Source of the DNA: Patagioenas fasciata
Lineage: Eukaryota; Chordata; Aves; Columbiformes; Columbidae
Direction of reading: 5' to 3'
Assembly: GCF_037038585.1 (NCBI RefSeq)
Contig: NC_092523.1
Span: 2,237,001-2,301,000 of the forward strand
Length of the DNA: 64,000 nucleotides
A model generated the notes under the pieces. The model did no database searches. It saw nothing but the letters and a program-made list of their open reading frames with translations, and was not told the DNA's origin. Position 1 is the stretch's first letter. Each line of letters starts with the position of its first letter. The position numbers and the translations under genes are program-made. This document shows positions 11,634 to 23,500 of the stretch, piece by piece.

Positions 11634-14203
11634 CTGAGGATGAGAAAAGCATCGTGATTAGCGAGGCAGCCCCGGTCAATCCCAAATGGGAAGCTTCTGT
11701 TCGCCGTGACAGCCCTTCAGCTTCGCTTGCATCAAGCTGCCAAGAAGTTTCTGCAAGTCAAGAAGCCAAGACAATGATTTGATTCTTAAGAGGAGGAAAA
11801 CAATCAAGATCATTTTCTTTCACTTGCAAAAGGATCTGCTGCCACAATCAGAAAGGTATTGATGCAACGAAACACCAGTATTCCCAGATATTGGTGTTCG
11901 GCCCTGCCCCCAGCTCCCATGGTGACCCAATATTTTAATCTACTAAGTCAAATATGTCCTTGCACTGGGCTACCAGTTGGTCTTGGCCAACCAGGCACTG
12001 TCAATTGACAGCGGCCTCTTCTGATGGGGCATCCCAGAGCTGGTTTGAACTCCCCTTACTAAGCCAGCGGACAGACTCTTCTCAGAAGAACGGATTTTAG
12101 CAGGTATGATGGAAACACACCGCAGGGGATTGCTCTGAGCCATGAAGGACAGCTTAGATCTGAGCTCCTCAAGAGGACAGAGTTATATTTTTTTAATCAA
12201 ATAAGACAAAGTTGGGCTGTTTTCATGGGCATGTATCTCATCAGTAGGGCTCCGGCTGACTATTTGCCTTTATTTCACGTTTTAGCAGAAAAACGGCTCT
12301 GCACACTTATTCTCTATTAGACACCTCGCTTTAACAATATTTTTCCGAACAGCGACGCAAATCAGCATTGCAGTGGAGGACCCTGGCTCCTAAAACGCAC
12401 ATCTCCCAAATATCAGCTCTATGGTCAGCCTGTGGCACCTTTCAAGGTGACCCCAAATTCTGCTCCTCAAGCAACGTGTGAAGAGTTGGGGTTGAGGAAC
12501 ATCCTCCCCAGATTCAGCTCCTCCCCAGGGCACAGACACCTCCCGATTATTTTCCAAAGCAAAGCTGCTAATTCCTAGAAAAGTTTGGGTTTTGATAAAT
12601 TGGCATTTTCCAGCAACCCCCCTACATTATTTTTGCAAACTTTCCAACCAGAACTAACACAAACCCGCTGTTGCTGCAAGTACCACGGCTTCCAAAAATG
12701 TGCTTCTGCACTGCTTGATGGGTTAATATTCGCTAATTAATCTCAATTCATGTCATATAACAAATGTCTAATTTTTTGAGGGTGGTGGGTGGGTGAGCCC
12801 TATAGGAACGCAGCTCTCTGCAATCAGGGATGATTTGTGGTGACAAATGCTCCTTACACTCGAGAATAAGAGGAACATACACACACGCACACTCTGTCTC
12901 TCTCTTTAATATTCAAACTACCGGACCACTCTTCCCATCTATCAAAATATCTGTGTTAACAGCCCTGCAGCTCCCTAATCCAAGATAAAAAAGAAAACAG
13001 GCGTTTCGCTTAAAGCAAGTTTAGCCCTTTTTCCTTTTTAACACTTTTTAGCCCCATCCTTTTAGATTTCCATCAAGACTGAACATATAGAAGATGCTCT
13101 GGCCAAGCCGGGATGCACCGACACAAGGGTGACACAAGATGGGAGGTCCAGATATGAAGCTCCCACCGCACCAAGATGCTTCTCTAAGTCTCTGGATCCT
13201 CTTAGGGCTTCACTGACCTGGTCCTGAACCCAAAACCTGACTCCACCCCATTTATCTGAGACAAGCGACTGTCTTACCTGCCCCGGTTCTGTTCCAGTAA
13301 AACACCAAGAAAGCGGAAAATGCTGCTAATGATGGGTAAACTTGGATTTTGCGGAGGTCTCAAATACAGGGGGGAAATGAGAAATAACTAAATATATGTG
13401 TAGACAATTTGATTTTCAGCATTTGGAATGAAATTGTGATGAGAAAGGCTGGAAACTACTTCTGTGCAAACATTTAGTGATGTAGCGGGAACTGGGTTCA
13501 GATACAGAAGCGATTCACAACCTTACTTCAATGTCTGTATCAATATCTTTAGTGAACCAGGGAGCTCTTCACACCCCAAACGCACCCTTGTGCACCAGCT
13601 GAACACATTTAACAACTCTAAACCCACTCACAAGAAAAGGAAAACAAACAAGGGAATAAATCCTCCTCATCACCTCCCTTCCCTCCAATGGGGATCTTTC
13701 TAGCAGCTTTAACTTCATGCAGATCAGGTTTGAGATGTCTCCTCTGGGGTTTTTGGGGGGTTTTCTGTGGGGTTTTTTAGCTATATACATCTCCAGTATA
13801 AAGCACAACATCACCAGCAACATCCCTCACCTTCCACACCCAGCACTTGGGAAGAAGTGGGGAAACTGGGTTCTTCACAATAACCCTGGGCATTGATGTC
13901 CTTCACCACCTGCATCTCCAAGAAAGGGTCAAGCTCCTTCTTGTTCAAATTCAGGAATTGTGGCTCCCCACAAAGCAGCGCTGACGTGCTCCTTCGCTTC
14001 TCCTGCACTAAAAACCTTCACGGAGAACAACTTCACCACCTGGACGATGCTCTGAGGTGGCCAACACGGAGCACAAACCCATTTTACATCAAGCAAGCCA
14101 CTGAGTAGGCAGAACCTTGGCCATTTGCATGAGCTCTTCCATGCAGGATCGTTTGCTGGATCCGTCCCCCAGGCCTGGGGAGGGTTTTTTGGACAGTGTG
14201 GAT
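11634..14203. other. Intron sequence, no recognised element
   Basis: Non-repetitive intron with short CA/CT runs near 12880-12905 and a TAATTA-containing AT-rich stretch near 12725-12780. No exon or transposon recognised. Confidence 0.4.
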
Positions 14204-14365
14204 ATCATAGAATAATTTTGGCTGAAGGGACCTTCAAAGCCCCCCCAGTGCCACCTCTGCCATGAGCAGGGACATCTTCACCAGCTCAGGTTGCTCAGAG
14301 CCCCGTCCAGCCTGGCCTGGGATGTCTCCAGGGATGGTTCATCCACCACCTCTCTGCCCAACCTG
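14204..14365 (-). mobile_element. CR1 LINE 3' end, minus strand
   Basis: It starts with ATCATAGAATAATTTTGGCT and runs through the standard landmarks to CTCTGCCCAACCTG. Sense to SFXN5. It and the plus copy at 10151 flank the exon at 11518-11633 in inverted orientation. Confidence 0.9.
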
Positions 14366-16115
14366 TTTTGCTAACTATGCCCTACAGGCAGCAATTCTGC
14401 AGATATACTTTAGTTTATCGGGCAAAGACAATGGCTACACGACCTAGAGAAGACAGACACAACATGTGGAGCATCTCTGAGGGCTTTCTCAGTGCCCACC
14501 TCAGCTTCTCAAGGCTTCATTGACATCTCTGCAGGGACTCTGGCCATCTTCCACCCAAGCAGAAGCTGCACTTCCCCAAACCTCCATCTCTCATGACCCC
14601 TTGGGATGAGAAACCACACAGCTTTGATGCCTATCTCCAATTTTTCAGTTGCTATCAACCATCTCAGCTGAGGTCGGTGGGAGAGGGACACAAGGAAGGA
14701 CCTGGGGGAAACTGCTTCATGGTAGCGAAGCAAGAGCTTTGCAGCAGTGTCTGGCTTTTTACATAGAAAAAGTGAAATCCTGCCCTTTTGCTGAGGAAAA
14801 GCAACGGGAAGACGCATCTTAATTAAACAGTTTGCCCAGGTCTGCAAACCAATAACTCGCAGCTTTCGAAACCACAAAACAGCAATTAGTGGGAGGATTC
14901 CTGATGTCCTGGCACATAATGAAGGATGACAGTTACACAAACAAAATAAGAACTAGAGAATTAATTACAGGCTAAACAAATTAATTATGGGACCTCAATC
15001 AATGCCGACACGAGCGTAACCTCGTTCTCCTTACACTTGGGTATGAAAATAGATCAACGCGGTGGCAAAGACTTCTTGTGTGCATCTCCAACTCAAACCC
15101 AGCCTCACCTCTAGTGCCCTCCTGGTTCTAAAAATCCAAAGAAAGCTGAAACACTCTAAAAATATATTCCAGGAAAGATCCAGGAAACAATATCAGCATC
15201 CACGGATCCTCTATATACAACCAAAGTGCTCATAAAAAAGACCGAAACTGGGAGCAACAGGTAAAGAGGCTCAGGTTTAGCATCCTTGAGCGAAGCCCTC
15301 ACACAGCGAAGGAAAAAGCTTAAAGGGAAGTTTTGCATTAACACGGCTGAAAAGGGACCTGTGACAGTGAGCAAAACTCATGTGGTTATTATTTTCTTCC
15401 ATGCTTGGACAATTTTTGCGCTATGTTGATAAATAAACAAGCTCAGATAAAAAAATTACCCTAATGCTGCTGGTGAATTTTGTGAATCTGTGATTTTTTC
15501 GCAGCTCAAATAACTCATCGGCTGCTGAGTGCTGTAATCTGGGGCTTCAGCAAAGGCTGAGCCAGCGTGTCCCTTCCCTCAAACACCGAGCAGTTCACTG
15601 ATGAACTGCAGAAGGGTTTACTTTGTGCTCCACCCATCCAGCAGCAGCCTTAATTCTCCACGTGCTTGGGTCTTTCTTTAATCAGCAGCTCCTAGAAATC
15701 TGTATATTTAGAGCAGGGGCATTTCATTGCATACTTATTGCAAATAAACCCCAGTGCTACAGCTTCATCAAAGATTTGATCTGATGTGATTCAAACCGGA
15801 TCTTGCAAATTAAACGCTCTCGAATTTAGATGGTCGAGGACCAGATAGCGACGATCATTTTCTAAACCACTTGAGAGCTTGATAAAGCTTCATGAGCTGC
15901 CTCCGCCGGCAGCTTTGCATCGTTTTCCTGCCAAAATGTTGCTTTGCACCATCGTGTCGCATTCTGCATCAACTCAGGGCCCTGCCACCGAGGGGAGGTG
16001 GTACTGATGGTGTAAATCAAGAAGGCAGGAGTTGGGTGTCCATCCCGGTGGCTTTTACCCACCCATAGCTTTACAGCCAACACTTTGAATATAGAGAAAA
16101 GACACCATTTCTTAC
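14366..16115. other. Intron sequence, no recognised element
   Basis: Nothing beyond ordinary intron sequence was recognised. Open frames of up to 143 codons on the minus strand (14509-14940) show no homology that I know. Confidence 0.4.
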
Positions 16116-16206
16116 CGACTGCGGGGAATGGCACAAACCTCTGGATCAGGAGACGAGTGGCGGGAGTAAACTTGTTCGCTCTCTGAACCAGAACATTAAG
16201 GCCCAC
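16116..16206 (-). CDS. SFXN5: SFXN5 exon [13 protein letters not shown]...FVPFPAV
   Basis: The exon is 91 bp, entering in phase 0 and leaving in phase 1. The acceptor is TTCTATTCAAAG before GTG GGC CTT and the donor is GTCG|GTAAGA. It encodes [18 protein letters not shown], then [12 protein letters not shown] and the first base of the following Ala. It finishes one membrane helix, supplies a basic loop ([11 protein letters not shown]) and begins the next helix. The only change I notice against the mammalian protein is K to R in the loop. The composite minisatellite at 16385-17105 begins about 180 bp upstream of this acceptor in transcription order. Confidence 0.97.
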
Positions 16207-16384
16207 CTTTGAATAGAAAACAAACGAAACACAAAACAGAGAGGCAGAAACATTTAGCTACAAGGAGCAGATGCCACAGCTTGCAGACAGCAGCAGAGCT
16301 CTGCAGGGGGACGGATCGGGGTCCCTCCCCACACAGAAGAGTATGAGAACTAAACCCACACACACACCGCAGGGTTTAGCTGTG

Positions 16385-17105
16385 TTGGGTTCAACCCTTT
16401 ATTCACTGAAGAGTCGAACCCAACCATTGCATTGAACCCAAACACGGGGTTTAAAGGAAGGGTTAAACCCATTGGGTTTAAGTGAAGGGTTGAACCCAAC
16501 CATTGAGTTGAACCCAACTGTTGGGCTTAAATGAAAGGCTGAATCCAACTGTTGAGTTGAATCCAACTGTTGGGTTTAAGTGAAAGGCTGAATCCAACTG
16601 TTGAGTTGAATCCAACTGTTGGGTTTAAATGAAGGGCTGAACCCAACCGTTGAGGTGAACACAACCATTGGGTTTAAATGAAGGGTTGAACCCAACTGTC
16701 GAGTTGGACCCAACTGTTGGGTTTAAATGAAGGGCTGAACCCAATCATTGGGCTTAAATGAAGGGCTGAACCCAACTGTTGGGTTTAAATGAAAGGTTGA
16801 ACCTGACCATTGGATTTAAATGAAGGACTGAACCCCACCATTGAGTTGAACCCAACCACTGGGTTTAAATTAAGGGTTGAAGCTGACCATTGGGTTTAAA
16901 TGAAGGGTTGAACCCAATCATTGAGTTGAACTCAATCATTGGGTTCAAAGGAAGGACTGAACCCAACCCTTGGGCTTGAATGAAGTGCTGAACGCAATCA
17001 CTGAGTTTGAACCCAAACACTGGATTTAACAGGAGGGTTGAAACCAACCACTGAGTTGAACCCAACAGTTAGGTTGAGTCCAAGCATTGAGTTTAAACCC
17101 TTTCC
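16385..17105 (+). repeat. Composite minisatellite with 31-bp and 18-bp modules
   Basis: Module A (31 bp) is TTGGGTTTAAATGAAGGG followed by TTGAACCCAACCA. Module B (18 bp) is TTGAGTTGAACCCAACTG, that is, A without its central 13 bp (TTTAAATGAAGGG). Starts of A fall at 16472, 16521, 16570, 16619, 16668, 16717, 16748, 16779, 16810, 16859, 16890, 16939, 16970, 17020 and 17069, giving spacings of 49 (A+B), 31 (A alone) and a single 50. Degenerate units extend to both sides. Each unit carries the dyad GGGTTGAACCC. Both 49 and 31 leave remainder 1 on division by three, so the array is not coding. Confidence 0.95.
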
Positions 17106-19354
17106 AGCTAAAAGACAAGCTAGAAACCACCACAACACCGTTCAGTCCTTCTGGAAATGCCCCCAGCTGCATTTTTATTCAGTTCACTGGCATTTTCCCC
17201 ACCCAGCACAAAATATTTGGGGCTGCAAGTCCTAACCCCGCTGGGAAAAGCCAAACATCAGTGGTGGTGATTGGCCCACCACAATTAATTCCCCCTCCAG
17301 CCTGTGCTAACTACACTACCCCACTCCAATGCAAACATTTGGGTTATAAAGGAGCTATTAACAGAAAAAAAAGAGAAAGCAAGCAGTTTGTTATAACCAT
17401 GAATCGCTTTTTTTTGTTGCCTCCTCCAACGCTTGAATAATCCAGAGCTCTCGGTGGTTTTACAGCGATCTAAGTCATTGCGTATGTTAATAGAAACAGC
17501 ACAGAAGAAAGTTGCTGCCTCCTCAGCCTCAGCGTGGTTGGGTAGTAGCGATACTCGGAGATTTTCCATCCAAAATGTGTTTCAAACAGAAGCGGGGTTA
17601 CTAATTAAACAAACCTATTTGCAGGGAGTGATTTCTGTCTTCAGATGTACTCTCCACCAGAATATTTTCTCTTTTCCATCCAAAAAAAAACCTAAACCAA
17701 ACCCAAATGCGCAAACAAAACCCAACCGGGAATTTTCGGCCGAAAACGCAAGTCTTTAGCAACGCCTGGCCAAAAAGTTTCCAGCCAAAAATGCAGTAAA
17801 ATTTAAAAACAAAAATCACCCAAAGCCAAAAACCTGCCAGCAAATAGTGATTTGGGGGATTAAAAAAAAAAAAAGGAAAAGAAATAAAGAAAAGCATGGG
17901 AGAACATATTTTGCAAGCTGCTACATTATACATGCACCCGCAGTGCATCTCGTCTCTTTGGAGGCTCGGAGGACGGTGCTGAGAAGCAGAGCGCTGGTTC
18001 TCAACCCCCCGGAGCGTTTCCTGAGCCCCACGAAGGTCCCACCAGGACCCCCGTCAGGAACCGTCCCTCCTCTCCTCAGCTACCGCAACTCTAGAGCTGA
18101 GCCTAAGCGAGCCACAGTGGTTCTTCTTAGTCTAGGCAAGAACGAGGGTTTCATCTTCGTCTTCTTCCCCGTCAAAAATGACTGAATGATGTATTATTTT
18201 TTCACATTTTCCAAGTATTTGCAAAATCTGAACACTTCCAGAAACTAAAATGAGTGGCTTTAAGACTAACGGTAAGACAGTCTTAAGCCTGGCTTTGTTG
18301 GTACTGCCCCATGGGTTTGGGTATTTATAGCCTGGATAAAGTTCATCTGAGTACATGATAAATTCTGTTGGGTTTGCAGCCTCTGCCCATAGGTTTGATG
18401 GAAGGATTTGACTGTGAAGTGGAAGAGCAGCAGCTTTTGAAACAGAAAAGATGAGCCCGGGAGAGACACCGCTGTGAGGCCAGTGGTAATAAAAGCATTT
18501 TACTTCCAGATTCAATTTGGTGCCGTAGCTGAACTCGCTCCTCCACTTACAGCAACCACCCCGCTGTGAATATGAAATTAAATGTTGCTGTAGATTTAAA
18601 TCCAATCTCCCAAATTCCCAACGCGAGGACTAGATTTCGGCAACTAATGAGGTTTTGTTTTTTTACAGTTTGGAAATTGCTTCGGCCGATCTGTGAACTC
18701 TTTCCCGCAGGTCATGATGTGGGATGAGGGTAAACAAGCCGAGGAGAGCATCCGACAATGAGCGGGGACCACTCAACCTCAGCAAAAGGGCCATCGCAAA
18801 GGAGAACTTAATGAGTTTAATCCCCGGGGGTTGCCCAAAGAACACTGACTATGGAGGCAAATCCATCCCTACGAAAACAAGCACAGGAACAGTGTTATTA
18901 TTCTCTTCCCCCTGCCTACAGCTTGAGTCAGATCTGGGCTGCACAACGCTGGCGCTGCACAAACACGTCACCGAGAGTCGGGCGGCATTCATCACACCCA
19001 ACGTGCTGCCTCCAGATGGGCTCCCGTTGTAGCCCAGTGCGGAGAAATGAGCCTGGTTAAGGGGTTTTGTTCTCTTCCCAAGACAGACATTTGTGGGTGC
19101 TCATGTGAAACACCCCCAAGGGTGCCTATTCATCCCTGCTGACTATCAAAGAAGTCCGGGGATGAAGATGTTTGTGCTGGTGACATCTCAACTCAAGCAA
19201 GACAAGTGCTCCTCCATGCAGCCAGCAGCTCTGGGCATGGATTTGCAGTACTGGTTTCAGTGCAGAACTTACTGCTTTGGGATCAGGGGACAAATCCAGC
19301 TTTTCCATATTGCCTGTTTTTTAAGGTTTCTTTCCCCAGAGCACTTCCTTATAA
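17106..19354. other. Intron sequence, A-rich patches
   Basis: No exon or CR1 recognised. There is an A-rich run at about 17860-17900 and a T-run near 17408. Nothing else is supported. Confidence 0.4.
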
Positions 19355-19600
19355 TAGAGTCATGGAACCATTTTGGTTGGAAAAGACCCTCAAGATCATC
19401 AAGTCCAACCATAACCCACTCCTGGCATTGTCCCATGTCCTGAGAACCTCATGTCCGTCTGTCCAACCCTCCAGGGATGGTGACTCCAGCACTGCCCTGG
19501 GCAGCCTGTTCCAATGCCCCACAACCCTTTGGGGAAGAAATTGTTCCCCACATCCAACCTCAACCTCCCCGGCGCAACTTGAGGCCATTTCCTCTCGTCT
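19355..19600 (-). mobile_element. CR1 LINE 3' end, minus strand
   Basis: Tail remnant GAGTCATGGAACC, then TTTTGGTTGGAAAAGACCCT, and the CCAGCACTGCCCTGGGCAGC and GGGGAAGAAATTGTTCCCC landmarks of the second common subfamily in this window. It ends after CATTTCCTCTCGTC. Confidence 0.9.
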
Positions 19601-20826
19601 TTGATCTGGTTGACAACGTCCCGACCAGCTGGGCATGGGGGACACACGACACCACAACCGCTCCTGTTCCGCAACACGAAACCGGGTCCAACGTCACCCG
19701 GGGCCCTGCAACGCCTCCGGCAGCACTCTGCCCTTCCTCCCTTCCTCTTCTGCAAGTGCCGAGAATTCCTGCTATTTATTTTGCTACCGGTTTTTGTTTT
19801 CAGCATCAACAACGTTATCTCAGCAGAAGGACGGAGTTTGCGGCGTTGCCGGACTTGAAGTCGCAACCTCAGACGCTGTCACTGAGCGACTCTGTAATAA
19901 TAAACCAAGATTTCTGTTTCCTTTTCCGACCTCATGTCCACCAAGACATGAATTTGAAAAGCATAGGATTTTTTTTAAAAAACCTGCTTTATTATTTATT
20001 TCCTTTATGACTATGAACATTTTTGAAGCCTGAGAGATGGCTTGTGAATGCCTGAAGTTGGCAACGACTGACGTTTGATGAAGTGTAAGCCTACACCTCC
20101 TAAACCAGTTCTAGAGCAGTAAATACATCAGCAGCTCAAGAAGTTATTTCACTTAATTTTGAGAGGGAACATTTAATAAAATAAAGGAATATTAAGAGTC
20201 CAGCAAGCAAGGTGGACATTGGTTGGTAGATGATGCCACCTAAATGTCGCTGAGCAGCTCTCCAGACTTCATTAATTGCGTTGGTGGGATCTCCACTGAT
20301 TTAAGGGATTTGGCTTTCCCAGGTTCCAGAAGCACTGGGACAACCTGGACCACCTGTAGGTGGCTGCTCCAAGTGACCTAGAAAGTCAACTTGGATGGAG
20401 GGACTGGCTCCAAAGCAGCTTCTCCTTCAGCCCTTGGATCACCAGATTCCTGAATAAGAACACTAATTGGATCTGATGAGTAACATGCAGCCGAACTGAA
20501 GAAAAGAGCATTAGGAGAAGGAAGGAAAAAAATCATTCATTAAGGCTGAGAGGTGAAGGTGGAGGCAGAGAGATGGAAAACTGGGCTGTTTACCAACTGG
20601 AGCTTTACCAAGTCAAGGAGAACAGAATGGAGGAGTATAAGGGATGGGAAACACTAACGATCCGAGTGGAGAAGGCAGAGGAGAGGAGTAAGAGTAAGGA
20701 AAGGAGGAACCTTGAGTCCTACCCAAGATGACTGCAGAAGGGATGACCCCAGGAGCCCCACAGTTGGATGCTTCAATGGAGGAAAATGGTGCAGTCTTGA
20801 AAAAATGCAAAATTGCAGGAAAGGTA
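19601..20826. other. Intron sequence, no recognised element
   Basis: No exon, transposon or tandem array recognised. A T-run occurs near 19970. Confidence 0.4.
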
Positions 20827-21355
20827 TAGAATCATAGGACAGTTTGGGTTGAAGGGACCTTCCCAGCTCATCTAATCCAACCTCTGCCATGAGCAGGGAC
20901 ATCCTCACCAGCTCAGGTTGCTCAGAGCCCCGTCCAGCCTGGCCTGGGATGTCTCCAGGGATGGTTCATCCACCACCTCTCTGCCCAACCTGGGCCAGGC
21001 TCTCACCACCCTCAGGGTCAACAATTTCTTCCTCATGCCCAGCCTGAATCTCCCTCCTTTAGTTTAAAACCATTACCCCTTGTCCTATCACAACAGGGCC
21101 TGCTCAAAAGTCTCTCCCCATCTTTCTTATCAGCCCCTTTTAAGCACTGAAAGGTGCACTACGGTCTCCCAGGAGCTTCTCTTCTCCAGCTGAACACCCC
21201 AATTCTCCCAGCCTGTCCTCCCAGCAGAGCTGTTCCAGCCTTGGATCATTCCTGGGGCTCCTCTGGCCCCTCTCCATGTGTGTCCTGTGCTGAGGACCCA
21301 GAGCTGGACTGGTGGGTCTGACACAATGGGCAGAATCCTCTCCCTCCCCAAGCGC
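20827..21355 (-). mobile_element. CR1 LINE, about 530 bp, minus strand
   Basis: It starts AGAATCATAGGACAGTTTGG and includes the 3' UTR plus part of the ORF2 C-terminus; the minus strand translates to LCWEDRLGELG-like sequence. The upper end is approximate. Confidence 0.9.
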
Positions 21356-23027
21356 CACTTCCTTTAAAATCTCTACGCCCCCAACACAACTGTATCATCA
21401 GCTCTTCCAATCTACCGTGATTTTCCTCCTGCTACCAGCTCCCCATAACGTTTCACCTCCGTGGCAGCGCCCGCCGTGCTCCATCCCCCCCATGCCTCCT
21501 CCTGCTCTGCACCGACTTTCTCCAGCTTCTCAGCGTCCCTTGATGTCCCCAAGCGGTGGCGAGTCCCGCGGGCAGTGGGTGGCCTCCCGCGCCACCTCAC
21601 GAGCTGATTTACGGGCATCACACCAAATTCACAGGCTGTCAATGCAGCCGCTCCGCGCGGCTCACAGACAATTATCGGGAAGAAAGAGCTGGGATTAGAA
21701 AAATCCACAGGGGCACCTGCACCTGGAGAGGAGAGTGAGAAATGGTGTGTGTGCGAGTTAAGTGTGCGATGGGAGCGGGGAAGGAGGAACAACCCCAGGT
21801 TGGTGGCACCGATGGTGTGGGAAGGAACCGGTCGCTGCCTCCGAGGATGCTCTCCCTGCATCACAGTCAAGACTAAAACCTTGGTCCAACAAGCTCCTGT
21901 CCTTCCTGAACACGGGGAAAAAATATATCAATATCCTGGTTCTTTATCACTCATTATTTTTATAAGTGTAATGAGCCAGCACAACTCAAATTCATCTAAT
22001 TAAAGTTCTTAGATTCTCCTCCTAACTTTGGTTTGACACCCTCAAGCATCACTTGGCTTTTTTTTTTTAAAGGACTAAGTTGTAAATGTAACTTTTTATT
22101 ATTCTCACTCCCCGGTGTGAGAAGATGTTTAAAGCTGCGTGTCAGAGCACACATGTCCCTTGTAAGCGGTATCAGGGGCAGTTTGCTGAGCTGTGGGAGC
22201 CGGGCCTTGCCAAAGCCGCTGTGACGCAACCATTACAACGTTAATGTTATTTCGCAGTGATAACCTCAGGCTTGAACAATCTTCACCTCTCAGCTCCCTT
22301 CGGAGAAGAAAAATAAGAATGTCTTGGCTTGTAAGGGAAGTTTTCAAGACAAAGCGCATTTTGATTTTGGAAAGTGCTACACAGCTTGTTTAAAAACATC
22401 ATTTTTGCAGTGTCCATATGTCCAGAAGCAGCCTCTCGTTTAATCTGATCTCTCAGACCCACACTGAGCTTTGCTGATTAGACTCCTACGCAACTTCTTT
22501 GTATTCCTGATCCAGCTAAATATAAAATTTAGGCGTTATAATTTTCGTGTAACCTCTGTGCTCGACCAGTTCTGACTGCGGCTGAGATTTCTGCACCAAT
22601 TATAACCTATGAACCTGGTGGGAATACAACCTAAAATCTCAAAGACAAATTAGAGTGTTTCGAGAATTCAGCAGCTCTGCAGAAACCCAACAGTAACTAC
22701 AGGAGTCCCCAAAAAGCTGTATTTTCTTGGAAAGAACATCACCAAGGCTTCTGCACAGGAGCAAGTTGCCCCAAGACGACTTCAGAAGAAACATGCATTG
22801 GAGCGGGGAGATTCCCCACGGTGAGAGCAGCAGTTTGAGTCCTGGAGCGTCAGGTTTGAGTTTCTGCTCTGAAGAGCTTCCTACATTGGTCCCGACACCA
22901 AGTCACGTTGCTTCTGTTTTGATTTCCCAACCGTAGAACAGAGCCCAGAGCGGAGCCTGAACTGCCTGGGGCACCCCAAGGATCTGCAGGGATCCCACAG
23001 AGTGTGGTGGAGGTTCCTGCATTGTTA
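21356..23027. other. Intron sequence, no recognised element
   Basis: Moderate GC at 21400-21700, AT-rich afterwards. Nothing recognised. Confidence 0.4.
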
Positions 23028-23500
23028 CAGAACCATAGAACAGTTTGGGTTGAAGGGACCTTTAAGGGTCATCCAGTGCCACCCCTGCCATGAGCAGGGA
23101 CATCTTCACCAGCTCAGGTTGCTCAGAGCCCCGTCCAGCCTGGCCTGGGATGTCTCCAGGGATGCTTCATCCACCACCTCTCTGCCCAACCTGGGCCAGG
23201 CTCTCACCATCCTCAGGGCAACAATTTCTTCCTCATGTCCAGCCTGAATCTCCTTCCTTTAGTTTAAAACCATCACCCCTTGTCCTATCACAACAGGCCC
23301 TGCTCAAAAGTCTCTCCCTATCTTTCTTATCAGCCCCTTTTAAGCACTGAAAGGTGCACTAAGGTCTTCCCAGAGCTTCTCCAGCTGAACACCCCAACTC
23401 TCTCAGCCCGTCCTCCCAGCAGAGCTGTTCCAGCCTCGGGTCATTCCTGTGGCTCCTCTGGCCCCTCTCCAGCAGCTCCACGTGTGTCCTGTGCTGAGGC
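23028..23500 (-). mobile_element. CR1 LINE, about 470 bp, minus strand
   Basis: It starts ACAGAACCATAGAACAGTTT and runs parallel to the 20827 copy, including AGTTTAAAACCATCACCCCT and the LCWEDGLRELG-type coding remnant. It ends near the CACGTGTGTCCTGTGCTGAG segment. Confidence 0.9.

Noticed and set aside
11336..11782. 148-codon plus-strand open frame
   Set aside because: Antisense shadow of the SFXN5 exon at 11518-11633.
16865..17065. Repetitive 66-codon minus-strand frame in the minisatellite
   Set aside because: Unit lengths of 31 and 49 shift the frame at every repeat, so no repeat protein is encoded.
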